Positions 10,521 to 21,749 of a stretch of 33,919 bases of DNA are shown piece after piece. The stretch lies in the NCBI GenBank assembly GCA_034696485.1, contig JAQIWT010000116.1, positions 1 through 33,919 of the forward strand. The letters are read 5' to 3'. This DNA comes from Isohypsibius dastychi (lineage: Eukaryota; Tardigrada; Eutardigrada; Parachela; Isohypsibiidae). Made by a program: the position numbers and the translations under genes. Every line of letters begins with the position of its first letter. Positions within the stretch are counted from its first letter, which is position 1. The notes beneath the pieces are model-generated. The model was not told the origin of the DNA. It ran no database searches and saw nothing but the letters and a program-made list of their open reading frames with translations.

Positions 10521-11678
10521 ATGGGTTGCAGGAGTGGAGTACGAATCTGCAGGATATCTTTTATTTGTCTGAATGTCGTTGTGACTCTGTTGAGTTTTGC
10601 TGCGCTTGGAATAGGGATATGGCTCCAGATATTCAACGTCGGTTATACTCGTCTTTTAGCGCAATATGTGCTCTTCAGTGCTGCTGGATTTTGTATCGGG
10701 ATGGGTTGTGTTGGGATTATTTTGTGCATTCTTGGATGCTGCGGGGCTTGGTCCGTAAATCGTTGTATGTTGATTATGGTAAGTGAACCTCAAAAACGAT
10801 AAAACTGAACAAGAGATTTGACAGGATTTGTTTTGCAGTATTTCGTTTTTGTTCTCATTTTGGTTCTTGCGGAAACTGGTCTGGGAATATACTGCCTAAT
10901 ATTTCGTGATACGGTAAGAATCCAGACATAATTCGTCTTGTACATTACATCGATCGATTAGGTTCTTGAGAAGTGGACTAATTTGACGCATGGAGGAATT
11001 GTTGTGATTTCTTCTTGACCTATTTTTAAATTCATGCTTGAATTTTTGTTACAGCTCATGGATAATGCGAGGTACGCATTGAAAGGTGGATTAAGAACGA
11101 ACTATTTGCCGCACTCAAGTCTAGCCACAACCTGGGATTCTGTCCAAGAAGGATTTGGGTGTTGCGGAGTTGATGGCATTTTTGATTGGCATTTTATTGC
11201 GGCCTGGCCGGAATTGAATATTGTCCCTGACTCATGTTGTGTTCCCGAAGCAAGGCGGATGCCGAATTGCGGGAAAAGTTTAAACATGGCGTTGCTGTAC
11301 CCAAGAGGATGTTTCCTCGTCGTTCGAGATTATGTTATGAGGAACATGTACATCTTTGTACTTATAGCAGTCCTCGTTGCATTTATTCAGGTACGAAAAA
11401 GAAATAACGAAAAAACTTCTTTCTTTGAGTATCTGATTCGGTATTGTCATCAAGGGATGTTACTCAAGAAAGCTACTTGATATCGCCTGAATTTGTTACG
11501 CGATTGAAGATGTCTTTGTTTTTAGCTTTATGGCCTCGTTTCTGCGATGGTGCTGGCTTGCTCCGACAAACACAAAGAGAAAAGTACGTCTCAGCTGGTG
11601 ATTGTGCAAGACGAGCCTGAGTTTGTTGATGTTGTGCGACTCGAACCGGTGAAACCTTATGTCGAGACCAATCTCTGA
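10521..11678 (+). CDS. Tetraspanin A
   Basis: Four-pass membrane organiser protein of the tetraspanin family. Exons 10521-10778, 10839-10913, 10962-11000, 11055-11390 and 11526-11678, all joined in phase 0, give 286 residues. TM1 follows MGCRSGVRICR, TM2 has the GCVGIILCILGCCGAW motif, TM3 is YFVFVLILVLAETGLGIYC. The large extracellular loop has the diagnostic CCG (GFGCCGVDG), PDSCC and a later GC, six cysteines in all. TM4 (YIFVLIAVLVAFIQ) leads into a cytosolic tail that ends ...VKPYVETNL. The 39-base third exon uses a weak donor (att|gttgtg), so the loop start is less sure. The ATG at 10521 (MGC, a typical tetraspanin start) is preferred over the in-frame ATG at 10371. Confidence 0.92.
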
Positions 11679-12078
11679 AAAATGATCTGCTCAGTGGATT
11701 TACACTGATTGCTTCCCGTGTCTTGAAGCAGTATTTTTAGTTTTATCTGTATCGGAATCTCTTGCGTTTTTGATTGTTTTATCACTGGAGTTTTTGAGGA
11801 TGAATCGAAATGAAACGAGAATACTGTATCGAAGTTAAAGTGGATAAGTTTTCGTTTGAACAAATGAAAAGTTCAGCACCTTTTCAGTTGTTACATGATC
11901 GTAGATCGAAAATCTCATCTGCCATAAATATGAAATGCCAATGTTGGTATGGGAAAATTGCATTTAACAATTAGGAAAAAATGAAAACAAACAGAAGCAG
12001 ATTACAAAATGTGGGATATCCTTTTTGGCCAATGTGTGAAGTGTGTTTTCGATATCTGGTTAATACTTGTCATGGCGC
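11679..12078. other. Intergenic between convergent tetraspanin genes
   Basis: 3' regions of both genes. No open frame of note and no recognisable element. Confidence 0.5.
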
Positions 12079-13419
12079 CTATCGGCGCATTTTCTCGTTG
12101 TCCTGATATCGTGCACGTATATTCCACGCAGCGCCAGCTCCGAATAACTGCGTAAAGATTTCGAAATTATAACCGCATTTTACTTAACACTTAGCAGAAT
12201 GAAGAACTCACCAAAATAATACAGACGAAAAGTCCGATTCCGGCAACAGCATCCATGTTATAATCCAACCAACGCTTCGCCACTTCCTTGCATCCCCATA
12301 CCTGGGAAACTCCTGACTGCCATGGTCGCATGCAGGACGCCGGAATTCCTCTTATACGATAATCGTTTGCCGATTCTCCACCGCAACAGAAGAGCTATCA
12401 AATACATGAAAGAGTCCAAAGAGTGCACTTTTGGAAGATGTGGAGGCACCTACGTGAGATTGAATCAAATCCATGAACTGTTCGGCTTCACCCTGCTGTT
12501 GACCTCGATTGTCGTACTCCTTGACCATCCTGTCAATATGGTAGTCGATCGAATTTTGTATGGATCCGGTTCGAGCGAAGATGAAAATGGATCCGGCCAG
12601 TGCGATGCAAAAGGTCACCAATATACAGGCAAAGTACTGCAATCAAAAAAATGTACCAGATAGCATCACACCTGAAGGAGCGTTTACGTAGTACTCTTAT
12701 ATGTGGTGAGAGAATAATTGTTTTGGAATACGAGTCATAATTTTGTGTGTCATTTTTTCATTGTTTCAGCGATCGAAAATGGGAAATCACACTCTATCTT
12801 TGAAAGAAAACATCAAAACCGTCTACAGTCCAGGATTCCGAAGTTGATGGCCAAGTGGGAAAAATAGTTTTAGAGATTTCTACCGAGTGAATTTTCGGTA
12901 CATCGCAAACAGACCTGGTCTGTGAACTGTCCAGATTTGGTCGTAACAGTAGAATTTCACATGAATAAATACCGATCATGCCAAAGATTTCTTGTTAGCC
13001 GCCCTTATTATCAGTCAACGAAAAGCCATGTTACAAAGTAAGGAAGAAATTGTCCAAGTTTGTTGTTACTACCATTAATTCGAATGAGTTACTACCTACG
13101 GTACTCACCACAGTCATTAATTTGGCTTGTTTTCGCGCGAACGCAACGCATCCGATAATGGAAATACAGATCAGAAATATTCCTGTCGTTAATAACAAAG
13201 AAGCTCCAACATGTATATCCGTCAGCCTGAGCCATGAAACGTAAGTCCCTTGTTTAGAATCCGCAATTACCCACGTTGCCAAACCAAAAAGAACAATTCC
13301 AAACATCTAAAAACAGGAAAATATATTCCACAGTCTCTGTCTGGTATTAGAGTTTCACTCACCCCATACAGAACTGTCAGGAAAAACAGGAGAAACTGAG
13401 CAATCACAAACAACCCCAT
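12079..13419 (-). CDS. Tetraspanin B
   Basis: Second, clearly different tetraspanin. Minus-strand exons 13363-13419, 13109-13306, 12454-12636, 12212-12394 and 12079-12147 join in phase 0 to 229 residues. TM1 is split by the first intron (FLLFFLTVLYG | MFGIVLFGLATW). TM2 is ASLLLTTGIFLICISIIGCV, TM3 is YFACILVTFCIALAGSIFIF. The large loop has the CCG motif (LFCCGGES), then ASC and VWGCKE, the minimal four-cysteine loop. TM4 is followed by a short tail NIRARYQDNEKMRR. An internal gtatgg near 12301 looks like a donor but the frame runs through it into the conserved WGCKE, so it is not used. The two tetraspanins differ in loop cysteine number and tail, so they are not a recent tandem copy. Confidence 0.9.
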
Positions 13420-14056
13420 GATAAATTGGTAAAGGTCACAACTTGGAAAAGTGTGTGTTTCAAAATTCCTTCACTCTGGCCTGCCGGAAAGTACGCGATA
13501 CTGGCAGTTTCAGTGCATTTGGCTTCGTCAAACAATCATCCTTATCCGTTTCACTCGTTATCAAATTCTTGTGTTTGGTTTACGGTATGACTGCATTTTT
13601 CCTAGGTTCACACATTTGGTCCGACCCAGTTGGATGGTAATGCGTCACCTTTATTGCACCTGCATTACTCGCGATAAGAACTCGGCAAACACGCACGTCG
13701 TTCGCTCTTACAACAGGAAATTACCGAGGGAGCTGGTAGTCCTTAGTTCTTCACAGTTCAAAGTTTGTGTGTTCACAAATTTGCTTGCGAATCCGACATT
13801 CGCTCATCTATTTTATTCAACAAAAGAGATCCGCGCACTGATAGATTCATCTTCCATAACAAATAAAGGTCACTGGCAGAGTAGTCACCGGTAACAATGA
13901 ACGCCGTCAATTTAAACTAAAATCTGCCGGTAACAAATAAAAACGTAAACTCAGATAAAACTCAACGTGCGAATAAACAAGAACATCTGCACAACTCGGA
14001 ATTAGCTGAACACTAGGAACTGAACACTAGGAGTGTCGCAACATTATCGTGGGAAT
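13420..14056. other. Intergenic with a short tandem duplication
   Basis: Upstream region of tetraspanin B and 3' region of the ETS gene. CTGAACACTAGGA occurs twice in tandem (14006-14018 and 14020-14032). AAAGGTCA octamers are at 13431 and 13865. A plus-strand open frame of 147 codons (13451-13894) shows no recognisable protein and is judged chance. Confidence 0.45.
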
Positions 14057-14171
14057 CTAGTCTCGCAAGACACCATCCAAAGTGGCCCTCCATCCGGTTG
14101 CTTTGGATCCAAATTTATAGACCAAACGTCTTCCTGGTACGGCTTCCAGGATTTCACTTTTGTAATAGTAC
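14057..14171 (-). CDS. ETS gene, distal alternative terminal exon
   Basis: Acceptor tttgtttag in the same phase, completing the same arginine, then YYYKSEILEAVPGRRLVYKF, GSKATGW and a longer tail RATLDGVLRD-stop. This copy is close to the canonical ELF3/EHF sequence (YYYKREILERVDGRRLVYKF), so it is probably the ancestral version. Confidence 0.88.
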
Positions 14172-17100
14172 CTAAACAAAACAAAACCTCAACAATTGAG
14201 CTTTTTCAGAAAAAGCCACCACCAAATCACCAAAAACAACATGCCAATTTAACCACATTTCTTATCATTTCTGTTTAACCCAAAACATGCATTACCCTCA
14301 GATCAATCTTCCTGCCAACCAGTTGCTTTCGGTCCAAAACGATAAACCAGCTTTTTTGGATACCGGCCATTTTTGTCGACATGAAGCAGGATTTGGTTAC
14401 CGTAATAAGTCCTGAATGGGGAAAGGTCATGCAAAACTGGACCGATAACATGCGTTGATTAAACAGTCACCCAATCACCAATATTCAGAGATAGGTATGA
14501 GTTGACTTGCTTCCTCACCTCATAGCCCGACTGAGCTTCTCATAGGTCATCCGTGAATTACTCTTCTTTTCTCCCCACATTCGCGCTACTTTGTCAGAAT
14601 CAACCAGCCGAAAAACTCCCTCAGTCCGATCTTCCCATCTTATGAGTGCCGCATGTTCTTTGTTTTTCAAAAGGTCACGAATGAACTCCCACAGGTGGTT
14701 TCCTCTTGTGCCTTCATGAAACAAGATTTGGATTATATATCAACGAGATTTCCTGTAGAGTTTTCTCTCACCTTGTTTGTTTCTGTTCGCTTTTGATTTG
14801 TCACCACGTGGTGGCTTACTGCGCTTGGTAGCTTCCAAGTACAACTGTTGCGGCCAGTCTGAAAACAGAATTAAAATCTGAATGCTGACCGTTTATTGTC
14901 AAGCAATATTTACCAGAGGATGGTGAAAGGGACGTCATCGTTACACTGCTGCTTCGGTTTGAATCTCCGTCCGATTCAAGTTCTAAATAAGTTGAATTAA
15001 ATTAAGGTATTTACACATAGCAGTAACAAAGAAGTCGAAATGAAATAGTAACGCACCGCATTTGGTTTTTGTGCCGGGATGATTTCGGTTTACCTCCGGG
15101 AAGCAATGAGAAAAATTATCCAGGTAGACGTGATTGGGATGATATGAAATTTGGTTAGACTGATGTTGAATAACTGAAGCGGAGAAATTGGTGCCGTCTG
15201 GAATATCGTCAAATTCATCGGTTGTAAATGGATCTTGAATATATGCCGACATATCCGTGAAATTTTCTACTGAAGCAAACATGCGATTACTTTCAAATTC
15301 CAAATATATTTATGGCTGTTCATTACTTACCACCGGAGTTCATTGTAAGTGGCGGAATATGGTGGTCCATTCCACTTGGAAGATCAATGGGTTCCAGTTT
15401 GATCGTCATTGGTTCTCCGCTGGCTTCTGCCGAACAAATGAAATATAGCTAATTTGATCAATAAATGTTTCATGAGTCAATTAAGAAAACCGTTCCGAAA
15501 TTTCTTACGTCTAAGGAGCTTTTCGAGTGCGAAGAAAAACATATTTCCATTTCCTGGGTCGCGGCAAACAAAATCGGCCCACTCCATTTTGGCCAACGTG
15601 GGCCCGTTCATATTTCTGTACGGCTCGAAGGTCTGGTGATTGATATCCAGTTTATAATTCACGGCGACATTCTGAAGCCAGTTCTGCACGTCGAGGATAT
15701 TCCAAGCAACTGGGTGTTTTATTGACCACCCCAAGTCGTTGCTGTTAAACATGGCCAGATCGAATGACTTTGAAGAAGAACCGTCCCATCCACATCTTCC
15801 CTCAAAATCTGATGGGATATTCTGCGAGCTGTTGGAACATGGTGAGAGCGCATTCTGATTGTTGTCTAAATTACAGTTCCGGTTCTGCAAGAAAGCAATC
15901 TATAATTAAACTTACTTCAATGTCGTATTTTAATCTGATACCTTTTCGGAATATTCACTGAACGGTATATTTATTTCATTTCTTACCTGGTACTTCGAGT
16001 GAGCTGCTGCTAGATCGCCTCCGGAAGAATCCAGAATTTCGGGACCGTTAAGAAAGCTCGGTTTGGCAGAGTTATCTCGAGATTGAGTAGATATTTGAAT
16101 ATAACCAGGAGATGGCTGGCTCGCCCTGCGATGGTTGATGCCGTTTGGAAGATGCGTCGAGGTCAAGTTCGCGATTTCGAAAATCTGGAAATAAAAAAGG
16201 AAGTTGTTTTTCATGTTCAAATAAAATCACAGCTCGGAAAGACTCGTTTGCCCATTTTTTAGCCTTTTGATAATAATTTACTTTGTGGCATTATGACGAA
16301 AAACCCACGACCGGAACTGAGTTAATGCTATCACAAAACACCGGGTTTTGGCAAATTTGTCAGCTTTAGTTCTTCAGTCACAATTCACAAGGGCGGGATT
16401 GTTGTTTGAAAATGATGACCCACAGCGTACTGTCCCGTTTTACCTGTACTTTAGATTCAAAATTGTCCATCGAGGGAAAACATTTTATGGAACATATTTT
16501 TCATGAATGGACGTGGACATTCAAAACTGTCGTGCGTTTCCCACTTCTATGGAGGTCATCTACCTCACAACCAGATTTGGTACAACTACGCTGTAAAGCA
16601 CACTTGAACTCCATATTAAATTGTACTTGTCATCAAATTCAAATTCATACTCGCTGCAAACGCGTTGTTGGTTGGTTCACGTGTTTGTTGTCTTTAGCGA
16701 AGACGATCTCAAACACGAGGCGATCGGCAATGAACTCGGCCGGTGTTTTGGAAATTTTTCTAGAAGACTGCTTAACGACAACCTCGCTAGCCCGTGGATA
16801 CCAAGTAATGCTGTCACATCGAGCTATTGATGACCCATTTAAAGTTCTAACAAACAGGTACCAAGCAGAAAAATGACACCGGCGCATGGATCACTCGACT
16901 ATTATTCGCAGAAGAGGAAAAATACTATTTACGGAAATCATACCATTAATCCATGATGCACCTGCGAGTTAATTTTTGCAAGCCCAAATGAAAATAGATA
17001 TGTGAGTGATTTGATGATCACTTGCCAGAATCTGGGGAAATTAGTGAGAAAAGGTTTGAATTTGACGGCCAAATCCGGTTGACTGAACTCCGCATATGCT

Positions 17101-20100
17101 ACGCATCTGGAGCCAAGCAGAGAATTTTTTACCCTCCCTGATAAGGTTATGTAATCTAATGCACTGCTTTGTTTTTTATCTGCGCAAATTACTCGTGAAA
17201 AAGTAAGTTGTCGGCCAAGTTTGCCGGTCTGGCCGTGATAAATGACTCTTTGGGAAAATGCTTTTTCACAATAACTTCGAGCACATATCCCATGATGGCT
17301 TCTTCCATACGAAAAAAATATTCGATTAAACTCTTGTGATTTTGTGATACCGAAAATGCAAACCAACTATTACTACTATTGTTTAGAGTTGGCTATAGCT
17401 TTGATTGAACATTTTCGATTTTGGTCCATTACGTACTTTGGTCTTGATTTTGGTATTATTCGCAAAATTAGTTTTACTACAGTAAGTTACCTGATTGGAT
17501 TGATAATGTTGATTATCCAGATAATTCCATTGTGGAGCAGGACTGTTAGGAATGTAGCTGGACTGTATATCCGCATTGAGAGCGTCTGGTGATCCTGGGA
17601 CTCTTCTAGAGCCGTCCATATAATATCCAAAATTTGAATTCATTCCGGTTGACGTGATCACGGAATTGTGCGGAGAACTTCTTGCAAATTGGTCAATCTG
17701 CAAATGGATGAATATCTTGAACTGTCCAAACAATTTTGTGAAATATATCTTAAACAGCAAACATTAAGAACAGAATATCTTAAATAATTATTTAAGACAT
17801 GGACGAGATACAATTTTGAAACAAAGGCCGCATATCTTCCATACTGTGCTACAAGATTTTCCTGACCTTCTTGAATAAAATAAAGAAGTCACAGAAGTTG
17901 GGAAAAACTGCGGTACTCTGAGCAAGTGCCTTTTGGTAACTTGGAAATTACACTGAAAAATAAAGAATGTATCCAGTAGACCTCAAAAAACAAGTATTCT
18001 AGGCTGTATCAATTTTATAAATATCACAATGTTTTGGGAAGCATGACTATTACCTTCAATCGCATCCGGTCAGCTCAGACATAAAACGACCCAATACAAC
18101 AGAATAGTTATTTCTGGAGTCAATCAAGGCAGGTTATGATCAGCAATAAATATGATCAGAGAATTCATTTGGAGAATTTTTTCTCAGCTTAACAAAAAAC
18201 TTCTATCACTGCGAGCTTACCACAGAACATTTGAATGTCAATGTCGGAGCAAAGGTATGATTCACAACATTGCATGTTTCTTATTCGGCAATTCTAAGCA
18301 GATACTATGCACTGATATCCGGAAAAGCGGCATTAAGTATATCAATAGAGCAGATATCAGTGTGATTTGCAGCCGGCGAGAGAACCCGTCTCAAACGCTT
18401 TTTATTTTTCCGCCAATGCCAAGTTCGCGTACACCTTGGAACGCCACCTACTACATAATGACTCGAAGAATGAACTAATTAAATCATTCAATGATTCCAG
18501 TTATACCGCTGCATATAGATCACAAATCCTTAATATTCCGAAAAACACAGAAACCGACAGAAATTCTACTATTGAAGATATAACTAAACTGAACACAGCG
18601 CATTCCAGAAATCACAGTAAGAAAATGGTTAGTATTTAATTTGAACAATCTGATCAATGAATTTCAAAATATTTGTATCCAGGATATTTTCATTGTTCCA
18701 GTTAATATAAATCACTGATTGTTTTGACTCATTTATTCACACAGTCAACAAAAAAGCGACTTTGTAAATTTCACACCAAAGAATTACTCTTGACAGTAGC
18801 AAGAAAGGTATTATTATTTTGACCTAGACGACTTATTTACAACTTCAAAACTTCTCCACACACAGGGTGATTCAGTTCTTCATCGAATTGCGTAATGACC
18901 TTCTGAAAAATATTCGTGGTTTGCTTTGTTGCCAATATCTTTGCGCTCCTCCTCTTCTGAGTGGTATTCTGCCAAAAGCGAGTATGGTCATGACAATTAG
19001 CCAGAAAATTGCTCTGAATTTTATCACCTTCGAAGCTGATCGTTGCGCAAACATTTATCACGTAATCATATTCCAGCTGATAAGTTCGTATTTTTCACAG
19101 CTGCTTCGACATGAAGGTTATTTTGTTTCATTTATTTATCTTATTCGCATCTGGTAAAATGTACTGGGCATTGAAATTTAACACATAATTTGGAAGAGTT
19201 CCAGATACAGTGAGTTTAATTCCAAATAGAATCAACAGGTTGAAATGATCAATATTATTGAGACATTTTTGTACTCCTTCGTTCTATCGTATTACTCTAC
19301 CTATTTATGGATATAAATTATAAATTAAGATAATATAAATTAAATACCTAAATTTAATTTAAAACTGGACGCTGAGCAATTTTGGAACCAATAAGAGATT
19401 ACCACCACCGTAAAATGAAAATGTGTGACGCTGAATAGTTGCGCGATTTTTCAAGTTTCTTCAGTTCAGGGTCGCCAAAAGAAATCCTCGTCCGGCGAAG
19501 CCAACCAATTCTTAAATGATGAGTCAAGTGCAACACACAGGCCATCTCACGACCAAGACCAAATGGTCATATTTCACCAACCAAAAATGTATGATGACGC
19601 TCTCGAGCCGTACAGTTCATTGACACCGCTCATAATACAAAATGAGAACCACTTTTTTGTGCGTAAAATAACCATACTTCGTTCATTTTTCCAAAATCAT
19701 GATATACCACGAAGAGGTCACAATATTAAATGAGTCCTTCGAACTAGTTGCTGTATTGCCGATCATTAAATGAAGGGATTCTCCAAGCATTCAAAAACAA
19801 ATATTTCGCGAATCAAGGAATACGAAATAGTCATTTATTCTTTATCGTATTTTGTAAAAGTCAACCTGGTTTTTGAGAACAGGACTGTTCAATTAATATT
19901 TCAAAGAAGAGTCAGTGACTACAGATTTATTACAAGCAGTTTCAATGTTATCGTTAGTTAATCACTGTTGTCATACGGTGGCAGATGCTCGAAACAAGAG
20001 CACCAGTAGTCAAACTGAAATCAAAGTCGTTCCTGATTTATCACTTACCGGTGCGACCGACATGTTTCCTCCCACGGTAGACGAGTTATTCGGATGATTG

Positions 20101-20180
20101 TTTGACAACATCTGTGATAATATCCCGTTGGAGGATGACGGCTTGATAATAACTGTGTTCCCGTTGGCGGGATCGAACAT
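14057..20180 (-). CDS. ESE/ELF3-type ETS transcription factor with PNT domain
   Basis: Sequence-specific transcription factor. Minus-strand exons: 20049-20180, 17491-17697, 15987-16184, 15509-15884, 15331-15426, 15057-15269, 14914-14982, 14772-14858, 14519-14711, then one of two terminal exons (14303-14411 or 14057-14171). Both isoforms stay in frame (559 or 561 residues). A PNT/SAM domain lies at about 232-303 (HPVAWNILDVQNWL ... MEWADFVCRDPGNG). The ETS domain starts at about 465 with GNHLWEFIRDLLKN, continues IRWEDRTEGVFRLVDS, MWGEKKSNSRMTYEKLSRAM and ends in the alternative exon. Spacing PNT-linker-ETS and the distal exon sequence fit ELF3/EHF/ELF5. The linker is Asn/Ser/Pro-rich. The frame is open upstream of the ATG back to a good acceptor at about 20233, so a further 5' exon is likely. 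The two long introns (1.3 and 2.35 kb) are exceptional for this window. Confidence 0.9.
14303..14411 (-). CDS. ETS gene, proximal alternative terminal exon
   Basis: Acceptor ccattcag, then a G that completes the second recognition-helix arginine, followed by TYYGNQILLHVDKNGRYPKK, then LVYRFGPKATGW and QED-stop. It replaces the last part of helix 3 and the two C-terminal beta strands of the ETS domain. Compared with ESE family members it is unusual just after the arginine (T instead of Y, G-N instead of K-R/S-E) and has a longer loop between strands. Confidence 0.85.
16185..17490 (-). other. ETS intron 2 (1.3 kb), open frames without known function
   Basis: Minus-strand frames of 80 codons (16645-16887) and 142 codons (16938-17366) and a plus-strand frame of 156 codons (16406-16876) overlap here. 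The minus 16645-16887 frame ends at a possible donor (cga|gtatga) but its acceptor phase does not fit the neighbouring ETS exons. No family was recognised. Confidence 0.35.
17698..20048 (-). other. ETS intron 1 (2.35 kb), possible nested exons
   Basis: On the plus strand, a frame within 18377-18628 (preceded by acceptor atttgcag) and a short frame 18746-18808 (preceded by ttcacacag, followed by gtatta) can be joined in phase. A third possible exon lies at about 19470-19660. On the minus strand 18837-19061 is also open in two frames. None resembles a known family, so they are not called as a gene. Confidence 0.3.
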
Positions 20181-21066
20181 GATTTGGAGACAAAAGTCAA
20201 GTTGTGCAACCCAATTGCGATGAAGGGGGGACTGGAAAACAACAAGTTGACGGTCAGCAGCCGGCAAAAAATTAAGAATATCAACTGACAAAAAAGACAG
20301 TGATGGAAAGGTGGATCTTATTAAAAAAGCGCCGGTGGCATGCGTGATAGTTTACAGGGCGATCGCACTCTAGCGGAGAAAAAAAGCTTTACCGGAAGGT
20401 ACGGGTAATAAGAGATATACTTGTGCGGTCGTCTTGCTTTGAGATTTTCTCCTATAACTAAACGGATTCTGCACGCGAGCTATTACTATACCAGATTTTC
20501 CATCAACGTACTTATCATGGCTTGAGCTGGAAAAACTGCTGGGCTTGCAAGTTGAAGTTCATCAAGTTATTGCCCCTCAACTGCTCCTTCCTAGATCAGA
20601 GCTTCACCTGCCTTGTTTCCCAAATAAACAAATCTGTTAGGAAAACAAATTGGTTTGACGTTGAAAATAAACAATTGTTGCCCGCACTATGAACTTTTTC
20701 TGGTGTGAGCTCAACTGATGAAAACCGGCAGGACTAAACCTTTTTATATCCCGTGACCTTTCAATCACTTAAATCGAGACTGTTGTGGTTACTCGAGTAC
20801 GAAAGCTATTATTGGAATATATATTAAGCATTTCGGTTTTTTGGTTGAAATGAACTTCTTGACTCTTCCGGTTTTAGGATCACTTGTAACCGAAACCACC
20901 GGCATATTTCTTCGTTCACAACGACTGATTTGAACCAGTTTACACGAGGCATGTTTGCCGGCAAACGAGTGATTATTCATCTCCACTTGACCAAAAAAGC
21001 AGGCAAACTTCAGAAAGAGAGAAAAATAAGATGAAACATAATGCTAGCGTCTGTTTGTCTAGTACT
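20181..21066. other. Upstream region of the ETS gene
   Basis: Probably ETS promoter and 5' UTR. A minus-strand frame at 20789-20986 (65 codons, starts MEMNNHSFAGKHASCK) is unplaced. TGACCTTT is at 20754-20761. I see nothing else. Confidence 0.4.
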
Positions 21067-21594
21067 TTATAAAATGCAGCTGCGGAATATACCGGAGCTG
21101 ACATTTTCCACCGTCAAGGTGAACAACCTGTGCTGTAGTTTAAAGGTACGTTATAGGTATGGCTGTTTTCGATTTTGACCATATCACATCTGCTTGGCTT
21201 GCGGTATTTGTTGTATTGCTTTGCTTCAACCGGGAGGCACGTGATTAAACAGCAGTGATTTTAGAGCGATCTTTGACACTGAAAAACTTGACCCTCCGCG
21301 GCGTGCTGCTAGCATCGTCTGCCATTGCAAGATCAATGATCTTTGCTTGGTGTTTCAAGGCAATTTAAGCAGCATAAAAATGACGTAGAACCGAAGTACC
21401 AGTACGCATTTCTAAAGCATGGATGAGCAGCAACAAGTCCGAAGAGCGATCGCCAGATGTACAGTACGTACACGTATTTTCCTGAAGTCCTGGATGAAAT
21501 AGATGCTCTCCAACGAGCTCAAATCAGCGATGTTCCTACAGTTTTGAGTCATTTTCAAAAAATCCGCAATCTCGTTTTTATTGGCTTTTAGCAT
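21067..21594 (-). CDS. Candidate small gene(s) downstream of SH3RF, unrecognised
   Basis: Minus strand, 155 bases after the SH3RF-like stop. An ATG at 21594 directly follows acttt-type acceptor sequence (cgttttcag). Exon 21474-21594 (starts MLKANKNEIADFLKMTQNC) splices through gtgtac...gctttag to 21365-21411, giving 55 residues. A second frame starts at 21325 (MADDASSTPRRVKFF), runs to 21251 and can be joined to 21067-21132 through a weak gtttaa donor; it could instead be later exons of the same gene. No family was recognised. The plus strand is also open in places here, but its exon phases do not match. The close head-to-tail spacing would fit a nematode-style operon, which is inference. Confidence 0.3.
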
Positions 21595-21749
21595 CTGAAA
21601 ACGTGTAGACTAACTCTGTCAGATTTAAAGCGGGAACCAGTATAATTTTCGAAGAACTCGTTACTGCACAATGAAGAAATGATAAGTAAGTTGTTTTCCA
21701 TCTTTCAACCAAACTACTGCATTATAAAAACTTAATGAATAAAACGAAA

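Noticed and set aside
12296-12301. Apparent donor gtatgg inside tetraspanin B
   Set aside because: The frame continues through it into the conserved WGCKE and TM4; splicing there would remove them.
12322-12663. 113-codon plus-strand open frame
   Set aside because: Antisense shadow of tetraspanin B exons 3-4.
13451-13894. 147-codon plus-strand open frame between tetraspanin B and the ETS gene
   Set aside because: Cys/Phe-rich, no recognisable motif, another frame overlaps; looks like chance.
16406-16876. 156-codon plus-strand open frame
   Set aside because: It lies in an ETS intron, overlaps an antisense frame of similar quality, has no domain-like motif and no supporting splice structure.
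18872-19054. Minus frame with a hydrophobic stretch resembling the first TM of DEG/ENaC channels
   Set aside because: Only one TM-like segment, with no neighbouring exon carrying the other family motifs; likely coincidence.
21074-21396. Possible plus-strand Pcc1/LAGE3-like protein
   Set aside because: Start exon (phase 0) and the downstream frame cannot be joined in phase at any acceptor seen, and a C-terminal LR...SFLD-type part is missing. Resemblance is loose.
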